A stretch of 43,626 nt of DNA from an uncultured beta proteobacterium (GTDB lineage: Bacteria > Pseudomonadota > Gammaproteobacteria > Burkholderiales > Rhodocyclaceae). Shown one piece after another: positions 7,281 through 15,203 of the stretch (position 1 is its first letter; each line of letters opens with the position of its first letter). The translations under genes were made by a program, and so were the position numbers. Where the stretch lies: positions 1 through 43,626 of the forward strand of contig CAINHS010000129.1 in the NCBI GenBank assembly GCA_903848955.1. The letters are read 5' to 3'. The notes below the pieces were generated by a model. The model saw nothing but the letters and a program-made list of their open reading frames with translations, ran no database searches and was not told the DNA's origin.

Positions 7281-7774
7281 GTAAAGACCATTTTGTACTG
7301 ACTGCGGTAAAGGCCTTGCCCAACTATCGTTTGCGGCTGATCTATGCTGACGATCAAACATACGAAGTTGAACTAGGTGACTTGATCCGTAAGTCCAAGT
7401 CCTTTGCTGCTTTAAAGGACGAGAAACTGTTTATAAAGGCCAAGAAGGGTTTTGCTGGTCGGTCAGTCGACTGGATCGAAGATGAATTTGACATGGGTTC
7501 CGATAACTTGCGCAACATGGCGGTTGAACAGGCAGGAGGAATTGGCCATGAGCGTATCTGGACATGGCTGCACGAAACTGGCCTGACGCTGGAGCAAGCT
7601 GCAGAGGCCTTGGGGATCTCCAGGCGGATGTTGATCTATTACCGCGACGGAGAGAAGCCAATCCCGCGATCGATCTGGTTGGCCTGTCTCGGCTGGCAGG
7701 CAGTGCGCCCCAAAGGGCATGCGTTGCCTATGCATACACCCTCGCCAAGAGAGTATGCAGCGTTGCACGCGTAA
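7277..7774 (+). CDS. DUF2442 protein with C-terminal helix-turn-helix
   Basis: Encodes 165 residues. The N-terminal half (about 1-80) is the DUF2442 fold (NYRLRLIYADDQTYEVELGDLI). The C-terminal part (about 98-135, TWLHETGLTLEQAAEALGISRRMLIYYRDGEKPIP) is a Cro/XRE-type HTH. Many DUF2442 proteins lack the DNA-binding half. AAGGAG at 7263 sits at good distance from the ATG at 7277, which overlaps the DUF4160 stop. The HTH and the palindrome in front of the operon suggest this protein is the autorepressor, hence the antitoxin-like partner. Confidence 0.85.
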   Translation: MSKDHFVLTAVKALPNYRLRLIYADDQTYEVELGDLIRKSKSFAALKDEKLFIKAKKGFAGRSVDWIEDEFDMGSDNLRNMAVEQAGGIGHERIWTWLHETGLTLEQAAEALGISRRMLIYYRDGEKPIPRSIWLACLGWQAVRPKGHALPMHTPSPREYAALHA

Positions 7775-7990
7775 CTGAGTTCGGCCAAGGTTCGGCCACT
7801 GTCATACCGAGGTCGGTAAGGTTCGGCGGGCAGCATACGCACTGGGTTGAGCTTGTTCGCTATTTCACCTGCCGCAACTCTTATGGTCCGGTTAGGTTCA
7901 GTAGCAGGTTCGGTGAGCAGGCCAGAACGACCAGCAAAAGGGGAAAAGCTCTTACGTTTCTTCGAGGTGGTCAGAAGGAAATATGACAGT
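7775..7990. other. Gap with repeated AGGTTCGG-like motifs next to the att-like site
   Basis: No gene is supported. The stretch contains several copies or near-copies of GGTTCGG (about 7779, 7790, 7820, 7894, 7907) in the same direction, just upstream of the tRNA-Phe-like 3' half. They could be integrase or excisionase arm sites; chance is also possible. Confidence 0.3.
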
Positions 7991-8042
7991 GTCTTGGATT
8001 GAAAATCCGTGTGTCGACAGTTCGATTCTGTCCCTGCCACCA
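7991..8042 (+). pseudogene. tRNA-Phe-like 3' half (attachment-site remnant)
   Basis: The run GGATTGAAAATCC gives an anticodon loop TTGAAAA with anticodon GAA. It is followed by a perfect T arm (GACAG, TTCGATT, CTGTC) and CCTGCCACCA. This closely follows the 3' half of proteobacterial tRNA-Phe. No D arm or matching 5' acceptor strand lies upstream, and the acceptor 3' strand is one base short. So it is a remnant, as expected where an element has integrated into a tRNA 3' end; the functional tRNA would be elsewhere. Confidence 0.6.
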
Positions 8043-8092
8043 GTAATACCGAAGGCCCTGCTTGTCTTATGACTTGCGGGGCCTTTGCTTTT
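8037..8092. repeat. Direct repeat copy 2, joined to tRNA-Phe remnant, contains a terminator
   Basis: 55 of 56 bases match copy 1 at 6688-6743. It starts within the CCA end of the tRNA-like remnant and contains the same terminator (stem 8052-8061 with 8076-8085, T-rich tail to 8092). This is the order expected for a tRNA gene followed by its own terminator. Confidence 0.8.
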
Positions 8093-8177
8093 GGGGCAAC
8101 CTGGCCACGCTCTAAATCAGATTGACCGCCACCTTCATCATCGCCTCGTTCAGATCGATGACTCGACCGCAAGCTGG

Positions 8178-8489
8178 CTATGCGAATTGCGGTTGCCGCT
8201 GTCTCGCAGTCTCAGCCAACGCAAAGATTTTCGCAGCGACCTCAAGGTTCAGTTCCTTGTCTGGCGTCCCGCCAATGTAGTTCTTCACGACAAAGTTGAG
8301 ATAGGCGGCGATGTCCTCAATCGGATGTCGATTGTTGGCGAGTCGGTGAATGGCGGGGATATAGTCGTCGTACAGATCGGCGGACGCAGGATTGTGATTG
8401 CTGCTGCATGGATCCCATTCAAGAAAAAGCAGCTTACGAATGGAAGCTGCCAGGGGTCCAAATAGCTCGAAACTGTGGTCGTTGATCAT
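8178..8489 (-). CDS. Conserved unknown protein (WDP...YDDYIP motif)
   Basis: Encodes 103 residues. It contains RKLLFLEWDPCSSN, then SADLYDDYIPAIHRL, then EDIAAYLNFV. I recall a family of small soluble proteins with a WDP-x(n)-DEYD-x-Y pattern found near mobile or toxin-antitoxin regions; no function known. I chose the ATG at 8489; a GTG three codons upstream is possible and neither has a strong ribosome site. It points toward the tRNA-like remnant. Confidence 0.6.
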   Translation of the reverse strand: MINDHSFELFGPLAASIRKLLFLEWDPCSSNHNPASADLYDDYIPAIHRLANNRHPIEDIAAYLNFVVKNYIGGTPDKELNLEVAAKIFALAETARQRQPQFA

Positions 8490-8498
8490 GTTTAGCAC

Positions 8499-9023
8499 TT
8501 ACGAATCGATGTCTTGGAAAACGGTTCTCGTTAAAAATCAACGGCACCCTGATAGCAGTTCAGAACATTACCTTGACCAAATCCTAAGTCCTTTCGATCT
8601 GACCAACAATACTCACTTTAGTAATAGAAAAAGACCATTGGTCGATCAAGTAATTACAAAGATGTCGGACCGCATCCAAGTCCATGTGAATATGTGTATG
8701 TCCTATCACGCAACGGAGAAATCACATGGCAAACATCTTTTCCACAATCAGGGCATCCGCAGTAACCAAGCAAAAGCATCTGTCGCCAATCCGGAATCGA
8801 CGTAATCGCTTGTCTAGCCGTGTGTTTTGGTTTTCGTGACGTGGATTGCTCGGGGCTTGTTGCACAGTAGTAAAGCGGCCTATCGCCAGCGCCGGCTTTC
8901 AAGAGATTCAGTCGGGCGTGGTGTCAACCCCCGGAACATAAGGTAGGCAATTTGATCGGCCATCGGGAATCGGACCACAGCCCCGAGACACCCGGCCCGC
9001 GAACTCGATTCCTTACATATGCT
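8499..9023. other. Gap without a supported gene
   Basis: AT-rich to mixed composition. A minus-strand frame (about 8654-8902) with CPDC and two further Cys residues, and another near 8880-9062 reading MADQIAYLMFRGLTPRP, may be decayed gene pieces. Neither matches a family I know and neither has a clear ribosome site. Confidence 0.3.
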
Positions 9024-9069
9024 ATTAATCGTTATTGACAGTCGCGTCCTTACCGATGACAATTAATCG
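9024..9069 (+). promoter_or_regulatory. Promoter of the AbrB/PIN pair with flanking ATTAATCG repeats
   Basis: TTGACA (9035-9040), a 17-base spacer and GACAAT (9058-9063) make a near-consensus sigma-70 promoter. It is flanked by identical octamers ATTAATCG at 9024-9031 and 9062-9069. AbrB/MazE-type antitoxins usually repress their own promoters, so the octamers are candidate binding sites. Confidence 0.55.
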
Positions 9070-9096
9070 GAATTCTATCGGCTATTGGAGACTCTC

Positions 9097-9354
9097 ATGC
9101 TGGCGACTGTCACAGACAAGGGACAGGTTACTGTTCCCAAGGAAATCCGCGACAAAACCGGCATCGCTCCGGGCAGCCGGCTGGACTTCGAGTTGCAGGA
9201 CGACGGTAGCTTGCGGGTGCGGGTGCTGACCCGCGGTGCCGACAATCTGTTCGGTCTGGTGCATCGGGCGGGTATCAAGGCACGCAGCATCGAAGAGATG
9301 GACCGGGGCATCGCCACCGCCGTCGGCGCACGCAATAGGCGCGCGCCGAAGTGA
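9097..9354 (+). CDS. AbrB/MazE/SpoVT-family antitoxin
   Basis: Encodes 85 residues. The start MLATVTDKGQVTVPKEIRDKTGI is the swapped-hairpin AbrB DNA-binding module (residues 1-45). The C-terminal 40 residues would wrap the toxin. GGAG at 9087 supports the ATG at 9097; an in-frame TTG at 9085 lies on that ribosome site. The stop overlaps the next start (GTGA), the usual arrangement for a VapB-like antitoxin with a PIN toxin. Confidence 0.9.
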   Translation: MLATVTDKGQVTVPKEIRDKTGIAPGSRLDFELQDDGSLRVRVLTRGADNLFGLVHRAGIKARSIEEMDRGIATAVGARNRRAPK

Positions 9355-9746
9355 TCGCCCTCGACACCAACGTCCTGGTCCGGCTCGTCACCCGCGATGA
9401 CGAAGCGCAGGCCCGGCGTGCCAAGGGCGTGTTCGACAGGCACTCCGGCGAGAACGGAGGCTTGTTCGTTTCCGACATCGTTCTGGTGGAGCTTTGCTGG
9501 ACGCTGGCGCGCAGCTATGAGCTTTCACGCGCAGATATCGCCCGTACTGTGCGCGCCTTGCTCGATAACGCCGGTATCGGCCTTGAATCGCCGGCCGCCG
9601 TCAAGAGTGCCCTGGTCTATTTCGAGGCCGGCAGTGCCGACTTTCCCGATTGTCTGATTGTCGCCAAGGCCGGTCAGCTTGGCTGTAGCCATACTTTCAG
9701 CTTCGACAAGCGCATGGGGTCGCTGCCGAGTGTGCAACTTCTTTGA
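9351..9746 (+). CDS. PIN-domain ribonuclease toxin (VapC-like)
   Basis: Encodes 131 residues from a GTG start. The acidic active-site residues of PIN nucleases are visible: Asp5 in IALDTNVLVRL, Glu47 in VLVELCWTL, Asp98/Asp101 in SADFPDCLI, and the later SFDKRM. Known members cut tRNA or rRNA at specific sites in the cell until blocked by the cognate antitoxin. The overlap with the AbrB-type gene makes the pairing secure. The RNA target cannot be read from sequence. Confidence 0.9.
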   Translation: MIALDTNVLVRLVTRDDEAQARRAKGVFDRHSGENGGLFVSDIVLVELCWTLARSYELSRADIARTVRALLDNAGIGLESPAAVKSALVYFEAGSADFPDCLIVAKAGQLGCSHTFSFDKRMGSLPSVQLL

Positions 9747-9785
9747 TTTGTGATTTCATTTGCCGTCAAAACCCGTGGCACCGTC

Positions 9786-10175
9786 ATGGCCAAACCATCT
9801 GTCATTGGATTAGTCCTGCTGCTTGTCGCCAGTGCCAACGCAACGGCACAGGACGGTGGCAATCGTCTCTCCTGCGATGGAATGATCTCGGACTTTGCGC
9901 GCAATATTCGAGACATTGAATCACATGGCGGATTTATCGAGCTTCGACGCAATAGCGTCAAGGTCGCTGCAATCGATGGATTTGAGGGTACGTATGCCAA
10001 AACTGCAAGCAGTGAAACCCAACTGTGCTTCGGCACGACGGCGGAACCCGCGACCAAGGGATGTCTGAATCGCACAACTGGCGAGTTGTCGATAAGCAAG
10101 CAACGCAATGTCCCGGCACAGCCTGGCGCCAGCGAATTCGAAAGGACCTGGACCGGCAACTGTCGCAACTCGTGA
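9786..10175 (+). CDS. Small exported protein of unknown function
   Basis: Encodes 129 residues from the ATG at 9786. The N-terminus MAKPSVIGLVLLLVASANATAQDGG is a signal peptide with a likely cut after ATA or AQ. The mature part has four Cys residues (near LSCDGM, QLCFGT, KGCLNR and GNCRNS) that could form two disulfides. Ends within RTWTGNC. No family recognised. An upstream in-frame extension would bury the signal peptide, so it is rejected. Confidence 0.6.
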   Translation: MAKPSVIGLVLLLVASANATAQDGGNRLSCDGMISDFARNIRDIESHGGFIELRRNSVKVAAIDGFEGTYAKTASSETQLCFGTTAEPATKGCLNRTTGELSISKQRNVPAQPGASEFERTWTGNCRNS

Positions 10176-10346
10176 TCTGATGTGAATGCCCGGTTTCGCG
10201 GCGAGGTGATGCATTCGTGCAGCGACTTGGCTGGTGCTACAACACATTGATTTATAATGATCTGCCTTCCGCCGGTGATTCTGAAAAGTGATTCTGAAAA
10301 TCTGTATGTCGGCCGTCCGGTTCTGTCTCCCGAGCACAGTCGCTGC

Positions 10347-11117
10347 GTGACTTCCCCTCCCGATTACGAACGCCGCTTCGGCGGCATCGAGCGCCTGTAT
10401 GGCGCCGGCGCGCTGCAACGCGCTGCAGCGGCGCATGTGACGGTGGTCGGCATCGGCGGCGTCGGTTCGTGGGCAGTCGAGGCGCTGGCACGTTCGGGGA
10501 TCGGGCGACTGACGCTGATCGATCTCGATCATGTCGCCGAGTCCAACGTCAACCGCCAGATTCACGCCCTGGAATCGACCTTCGGTGCGGCCAAGACCGC
10601 GGCCATGAAAGAGCGCATCGCGCTGATCAATCCGGGCTGCGTGGTAGTCGCCGTGGAAGAGTTCATCGACGAGACCAACCTGGCCACCCTGATCCCGGCC
10701 TGTGACGCGGTCATCGACGCCATCGACCAGGTGCGCGCCAAGGCCGCGCTGATTGCCTGGTGCCGGCGCGCCGGGATTCGCATCGTCACCACCGGCGGCG
10801 CCGGCGGGCGCACCGATCCGACGCAGATCGAAGTCATCGACCTGTCGCGCACCACGCAGGATGCGCTGACCTCGAAAGTCAGGGCGCGGCTGCGCAAGGA
10901 ATTCGCTTTCACGCGCGACCCGAAAAAGAAGTTCGGCGTCGACTGCGTGTTTTCCCCCGAGCAGATTCGCCGTCCCGCCGCGACCTGCGACACCGGCGAG
11001 GGATTCGATGCCGCTGCCGGGTTGGCCTGCGCCGGTTACGGCTCGGCGGTGGCGGTCACGGCAAGTTTCGGCTTCGCTGCGGCAGCGAGGGTTCTCGCCG
11101 GTATACTCGCCGCATGA
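10347..11117 (+). CDS. tcdA: tRNA threonylcarbamoyladenosine dehydratase
   Basis: Encodes 256 residues from a GTG. It shows RRFGGIERLYG, the nucleotide-binding VVGIGGVGSWAVEALARSGIG, then VIDAIDQVRAKAALIAWCRR, VTTGGAGGRTDPTQI and FGVDCVFS, matching Escherichia coli TcdA along its length. The enzyme uses ATP to cyclise t6A to ct6A at position 37 of ANN-decoding tRNAs. An in-frame extension to 10257 exists but lacks similarity. A perfect TATAAT box (10253-10258) upstream probably drives the gene, with a long leader. Its stop overlaps the next start (ATGA). Confidence 0.95.
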   Translation: MTSPPDYERRFGGIERLYGAGALQRAAAAHVTVVGIGGVGSWAVEALARSGIGRLTLIDLDHVAESNVNRQIHALESTFGAAKTAAMKERIALINPGCVVVAVEEFIDETNLATLIPACDAVIDAIDQVRAKAALIAWCRRAGIRIVTTGGAGGRTDPTQIEVIDLSRTTQDALTSKVRARLRKEFAFTRDPKKKFGVDCVFSPEQIRRPAATCDTGEGFDAAAGLACAGYGSAVAVTASFGFAAAARVLAGILAA

Positions 11118-11869
11118 CGAATGCCCCCGTTGTTCTGGTTACCGGCGCTGCCCGCCGCGTTGGCGCCGAGATCTCGCGCTGCCTGCACGCGGCAGGTGCT
11201 CGCGTGGCAATCCACTATCGTTCCTCGGCTGCTGCGGCCGATGCTCTGGCCGCGGAACTGAATGCGGCACGGGCGACCGATGCGGGTGAATCCGCCGCGG
11301 CCTTCACCGCCGATCTGCTGGACATGCCAGCGCTGCCGCGACTGGTGGAATCGGTGGTGGCGCGTTTCGGCCGGCTTGATGCACTGGTGAACAACGCCTC
11401 CTCGTTCTTCGCCAGCGGACTCGGCGCTGTCGATGCGGCGGCCTGGGATGACCTGATCGGCACCAACCTCAAGGCGCCGCTGTTTCTGGCGCAGGCCGCG
11501 GCGCCGCATCTGGCGCGCAGCGGCGGCTGCATCATCAACATCACCGACATTCACGCCGAGCGTCCGCTCAAGGGCTATCCGCTGTACTGTGCGGCGAAGG
11601 CCGGCCTGCTCGGACTGACGCGTGCCCTGGCGCTCGAACTCGGCCCGCAGGTGCGGGTCAATGCGGTGGCGCCGGGTGCCATCGAATGGCCGCAGAGCCA
11701 GACCGATTTTTCAGCTGCCGAACGTGCGGCCATCGTCGATCACACCCTGCTGAAGCGAGTCGGCGCGCCGGCCGACATCGCACGCACGGTGAAGTTTCTG
11801 GTCTTCGATGCTCCCTATGTCACGGGGCAGGTGATCAACGTCGACGGCGGACGTACCGCGCATTTATGA
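11114..11869 (+). CDS. Pteridine reductase (FolM-like SDR)
   Basis: Encodes 251 residues. Classical short-chain dehydrogenase: [11 protein letters not shown] (Rossmann, 10-20), LVNNASSF, an [22 protein letters not shown] stretch with the catalytic YxxxK, and [10 protein letters not shown] at the end. The TGAARR-(V/I)-G start and the [10 protein letters not shown] stretch are characteristic of bacterial pteridine reductases that make tetrahydropterins from dihydro forms. It overlaps both neighbours by four bases in a tRNA-modification operon. A generic SDR is the alternative. Confidence 0.85.
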   Translation: MTNAPVVLVTGAARRVGAEISRCLHAAGARVAIHYRSSAAAADALAAELNAARATDAGESAAAFTADLLDMPALPRLVESVVARFGRLDALVNNASSFFASGLGAVDAAAWDDLIGTNLKAPLFLAQAAAPHLARSGGCIINITDIHAERPLKGYPLYCAAKAGLLGLTRALALELGPQVRVNAVAPGAIEWPQSQTDFSAAERAAIVDHTLLKRVGAPADIARTVKFLVFDAPYVTGQVINVDGGRTAHL

Positions 11870-12795
11870 ACGCACCGCTGACCGCAAACCCGGGCACGGC
11901 GCCGACTGCCAGGCAGGCACAGAAAGCCGCATTCGAGGCCAACAAACTGGCCAAGTACCTGCGCCGCCAGGTGGGACAGGCGATTGCCGACTTCAACATG
12001 ATCGAGCCCGGCGACAAGGTCATGGTCTGCCTTTCCGGCGGCAAAGACTCCTTCGCCATGCTGGATATTCTGCTGTTCCTGCGCCAGCATGCGCCGATCG
12101 ACTTCGACATCGTCGCGGTCAATCTCGACCAGAAGCAGCCGGGGTTTCCCGCCGACGTGCTGCCGGACTATCTGCGCGGGATCGGTGTGCCGTTCCACAT
12201 CGAGGACGAGGACACCTATTCCATTGTCAAGCGGTTGATTCCAGCGGGCAAGACCACCTGTTCGCTCTGCTCGCGTCTGCGCCGGGGAGTCCTGTATCGC
12301 GTCGCCGGCGAACTGGGGGCGACCAAGATCGCCCTCGGCCATCATCGCGACGACATCCTGCAAACGCTGTTCCTCAACATGTTCTTCGCCGGCAAGCTGA
12401 AATCCATGCCGCCCAAGCTGGTGTCGGATGACGGCCGCAACGTCGTCATCCGCCCGCTCGCCTATTGCCGCGAGAGCGATCTCGCCGCCTGGGCCGAGGT
12501 CCGCGCCTTTCCCATCATCCCCTGCAACCTGTGCGGTTCGCAGCCGAATCTGCAGCGCCAGCAGGTGAAGCAGATGCTGCAGGACTGGGAGAAGCGCTTC
12601 CCGGGACGCATCGAGACCATGTTCCGCAGCCTCGGCAACGTGGTGCCTTCGCATCTGCTGGACGCCGGCCTGTTCGATTTTGCCGGCCTCAAGGCGACCG
12701 GGATCCCCGATGCGGAAGGCGACATCGCCTTCGACGCGCCGGCTTTCGCCGCCGCTGCGTCGCAGCCGGTCGAGTTTCAGGCGCGACGCGACTGA
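11866..12795 (+). CDS. ttcA: tRNA 2-thiocytidine(32) synthetase
   Basis: Encodes 309 residues, the usual TtcA length. The PP-loop SGGKDSFAM is near residue 54. The iron-sulfur ligands are in the two CxxC motifs: [12 protein letters not shown], and IPCNLCGSQ further on. [19 protein letters not shown] is the conserved TtcA block. The enzyme thiolates cytidine 32 of certain tRNAs using ATP and a 4Fe-4S cluster. The stop and the next start share bases (TGATG). Confidence 0.96.
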   Translation: MNAPLTANPGTAPTARQAQKAAFEANKLAKYLRRQVGQAIADFNMIEPGDKVMVCLSGGKDSFAMLDILLFLRQHAPIDFDIVAVNLDQKQPGFPADVLPDYLRGIGVPFHIEDEDTYSIVKRLIPAGKTTCSLCSRLRRGVLYRVAGELGATKIALGHHRDDILQTLFLNMFFAGKLKSMPPKLVSDDGRNVVIRPLAYCRESDLAAWAEVRAFPIIPCNLCGSQPNLQRQQVKQMLQDWEKRFPGRIETMFRSLGNVVPSHLLDAGLFDFAGLKATGIPDAEGDIAFDAPAFAAAASQPVEFQARRD

Positions 12796-13553
12796 TGGAC
12801 GCGCGCCGCCTCCCGGCCCGTCACGGCGTGCTCTGGCTGCTGGCCGGTTTTTCCCTGTTCCGCCGCCATCCGCCGCTGATGACGGCGCTTACCTTCGGCT
12901 ATCTGCTGACGGTGATCGTGGCCAACCTGATCCCGCAAGTCGGCCCCTTCCTGCTGCCCCTGGTGTTGCCGACCCTGACCGTGGTGCTGGCCAATGGCTG
13001 CCGCGCAATCGAGCGTGGCCAGGTGTTTGCAGGCGACACCCTGTGGACCGGCATCAGCGCCCAGCGCAGCGGACTGGCGCGTCTCGGCGGCATGCACCTG
13101 GTGGGATCGAGCCTGCTGGTGCTGGGTGGCGTTGCGCTGGGCGAACCGATCAATATCAGCGACGGCATCGATCCGGAGGAGGCCATGGCGCTCGCCGGCG
13201 ATCTCGCGGTGATTCTGCTGCTGGCTTCACCCATGTTGATGGCCTTCTGGTTCGCGCCGCTGCTGACTGCCTGGAATGGCATCGGTGCCGGCAAGTCGCT
13301 GTTCTTCAGCTTTATCGCCAGCTGGCGCAACTGGCGCGCTTTCACCATGTACGGCCTGGTACTGATTCTCACCGGCGCGGTATTGCCGGGACTGATCCTC
13401 CTTGTCGCCGGCATGATTTCTCCGGCGCTGCTCGCCGTACTCTCGATTGCGCTGCGCATGATGCTGATTTTCGTGCTGGCACCGACCATGGTGGCCAGCG
13501 TCTACCTGTCGTATCGCGACGTGTTCGAGGCGCCGCTCACCACCGATGAGTGA
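12795..13553 (+). CDS. BPSS1780-family integral membrane protein
   Basis: Encodes 252 residues with about six hydrophobic helices. The betaproteobacterial BPSS1780 family is recognised from the N-terminal WLLAGFSLFRRHPPLMTAL, the centre FWFAPLLTAWNGIGAGKSLFFSF, and the helix that follows it. Function unknown. It overlaps ttcA and nadD by one and eight bases. Its position between tRNA and NAD genes is probably just the local operon habit of this lineage. Confidence 0.85.
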   Translation: MDARRLPARHGVLWLLAGFSLFRRHPPLMTALTFGYLLTVIVANLIPQVGPFLLPLVLPTLTVVLANGCRAIERGQVFAGDTLWTGISAQRSGLARLGGMHLVGSSLLVLGGVALGEPINISDGIDPEEAMALAGDLAVILLLASPMLMAFWFAPLLTAWNGIGAGKSLFFSFIASWRNWRAFTMYGLVLILTGAVLPGLILLVAGMISPALLAVLSIALRMMLIFVLAPTMVASVYLSYRDVFEAPLTTDE

Positions 13554-14223
13554 GCCGGGGCAGGGAGTTCTCGGACTTTTCGGCGGCAGCTTCGATCCGC
13601 TGCATGTCGGCCACTTGCGTCTGGCCATGGAGGCGCGCGAGGCGCTGGGTCTGGCCGGTGTGTGCTTCATCCCCGCCGGCAGCCCGGCCCTGCGCGCCGC
13701 GCCGCAAGGCACCGCCGCGCAGCGGCTGGCGATGGTGGAGCGGGCGGTCGCCGCCGAGCCCGGCTTCAGCGTCGATGCCGGCGAAGTGACGGATGGCGCG
13801 GCCGGGCCGAGCTACACCGTCGACACGCTGGAACGCCAGCGCCGGCTGCACGGCCCGCAGCGCCCGCTGGTGTTGCTGCTGGGCGCCGACGCCTTCGCCC
13901 GGCTTGAGGCCTGGCAGCGCTGGCGCGACCTGTTCGAACTGGCCCACATCGCCGTGGCGACCAGGCCGGGGCATGAATTGATTGCTGCTGCCGGCGATGC
14001 GCCACTCGCTCGCGAATTTGCCGCCCGTCGCGGCGAGGCCGCCGATCTCGCCGCAGCACCCGCCGGCCGCATCGTGCCTTTTGCCATAACCGCACTGGAA
14101 ATCTCAGCCACCGCGATCCGCCGGCGGCTGGAAATGGGGCTCAGCGTACGCTATCTGGTCGCCGACGCCGTTCTCGACTATATTCATTCACATCAGATCT
14201 ACCGGACTCCGCATGGACATTAG
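13546..14223 (+). CDS. nadD: Nicotinate-nucleotide adenylyltransferase
   Basis: Encodes 225 residues. The nucleotidyltransferase motif GGSFDPLHVGHL is at about 13-24 and the second motif ISATAIRRRL near the end. It joins ATP and nicotinate mononucleotide to make deamido-NAD, an essential step of NAD synthesis. It overlaps the preceding gene by eight bases and rsfS by eleven. The nadD-rsfS-rlmH order is conserved in many proteobacteria. Confidence 0.96.
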   Translation: MSEPGQGVLGLFGGSFDPLHVGHLRLAMEAREALGLAGVCFIPAGSPALRAAPQGTAAQRLAMVERAVAAEPGFSVDAGEVTDGAAGPSYTVDTLERQRRLHGPQRPLVLLLGADAFARLEAWQRWRDLFELAHIAVATRPGHELIAAAGDAPLAREFAARRGEAADLAAAPAGRIVPFAITALEISATAIRRRLEMGLSVRYLVADAVLDYIHSHQIYRTPHGH

Positions 14224-14566
14224 AAAACTTCAGAAGATCGCCGTCGCTGCCCTTGAAGACATCAAGGCCAAGGATATCGAGATACTCAACACCAGCAAGA
14301 TTTCCGCGCTGTTTGACCGGGTCATCATTGCCACCGGCGATTCCAATCGCCATGTCAAGAGTCTGGCGAAGAACGTCCATGACAAGGTCAAGGAGGCCGG
14401 CGGCCAGGTGATCGGCGTCGAGGGCGAGGCATCCGGCGAATGGGTGCTGGTCGATCTCGGCGACATCGTGGTGCATGTCATGCAACCCGTCGTGCGCGCC
14501 TACTACAACCTCGAAGAACTGTGGAAGGTCGTGCCCAAACGCAGGAAAAAGGTTGCCGAGGAATGA
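14213..14566 (+). CDS. rsfS: Ribosomal silencing factor RsfS
   Basis: Encodes 117 residues. [27 protein letters not shown] and [16 protein letters not shown] are the RsfS/Iojap signatures. The protein binds uL14 on the large ribosomal subunit and stops subunit joining when nutrients are scarce. The C-terminal basic tail ([10 protein letters not shown]) is ordinary. The gene is followed by a long inverted repeat before rlmH, which separates an otherwise compact operon. Confidence 0.96.
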   Translation: MDIRKLQKIAVAALEDIKAKDIEILNTSKISALFDRVIIATGDSNRHVKSLAKNVHDKVKEAGGQVIGVEGEASGEWVLVDLGDIVVHVMQPVVRAYYNLEELWKVVPKRRKKVAEE

Positions 14567-14578
14567 TGCGGGCAAATC

Positions 14579-14683
14579 TTCACCGCAGAGGCGCAGAGTC
14601 GCAGAGAAATTCGACGCAGAGAAACCCCATGGCTTTTTCTTCTTCTCTGCGAAACCTCTGCGCCTCTGCGCCTCCGCGGTAGG
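14579..14683. repeat. Long inverted intergenic repeat (GCAGAGGCGCAGAG type)
   Basis: The left arm CACCGCAGAGGCGCAGAG (14581-14598) pairs with a right arm (14664-14680), and inner GCAGAGAAA/TTTCTCTGC-like pieces extend the hairpin around a T-rich centre. Repeats of this wording are common between genes in many betaproteobacteria and some other groups. This copy lies between rsfS and rlmH, so it will fold in the mRNA and may terminate or stabilise it. Confidence 0.85.
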
Positions 14684-14693
14684 TTTTCCGGCC

Positions 14694-15164
14694 TTGAAGG
14701 TCTTTGTCGCCGCGGTGTCGCAGCGGCCGCCGGACTGGGTGGTGGCCGGCTGGACCGAGTACGCCAGGCGGATGCCGCGCGAACTGGCGCTGGAACTGCT
14801 GCAGATCCGGCCCGAGCCCCGTACTTCCGGCAAGACCGCAGAAGCCATGATGGCGCTGGAAGCAACGCGCATCGAGGCGCAACTGCCCGGCGGCTGCCGC
14901 CGCATAGCGCTGGACGAACACGGTGATGCGCCGACGACGCGGCAACTGGCGGAGCGTCTGGCAAAATGGATGGCGAGCGGCGATGATGTTGCCTTCATCA
15001 TCGGCGGTCCCGACGGACTCGATGCCCGCATCAGGAACACGGCCCACGAAACCATGCGTCTTTCCAGCCTGACCCTGCCTCATGCCCTGGTGCGGGTGAT
15101 CCTCGCCGAGGCGCTGTACCGCGCCTCGAGCGTGATCAAGTGTCACCCCTATCACCGTGACTGA
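14694..15164 (+). CDS. rlmH: 23S rRNA pseudouridine(1915) N3-methyltransferase
   Basis: Encodes 156 residues from a TTG. The start is set by alignment: [28 protein letters not shown] corresponds to the RlmH N-terminus. The SPOUT knot shows [15 protein letters not shown] and the C-terminus [29 protein letters not shown]. It methylates pseudouridine 1915 in helix 69. The intergenic repeat ends about 10 bases before the TTG. The ribosome site is weak (TAGG), so the repeat may have replaced the original leader. Confidence 0.94.
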   Translation: MKVFVAAVSQRPPDWVVAGWTEYARRMPRELALELLQIRPEPRTSGKTAEAMMALEATRIEAQLPGGCRRIALDEHGDAPTTRQLAERLAKWMASGDDVAFIIGGPDGLDARIRNTAHETMRLSSLTLPHALVRVILAEALYRASSVIKCHPYHRD

Positions 15165-15203
15165 AGCACTGCCCGATAGTCCTGTCGCCAAGGGTTTCCA
15201 ACC

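Noticed and set aside
7960-8042. Complete tRNA-Phe gene
   Set aside because: The 3' half is convincing but no D arm or matching 5' acceptor strand precedes it, and the acceptor end is one base short.
8654-8902. Cys-containing minus-strand frame as a zinc protein
   Set aside because: Only four scattered Cys residues, no ribosome site and no family wording. Kept only as a note in the gap entry.
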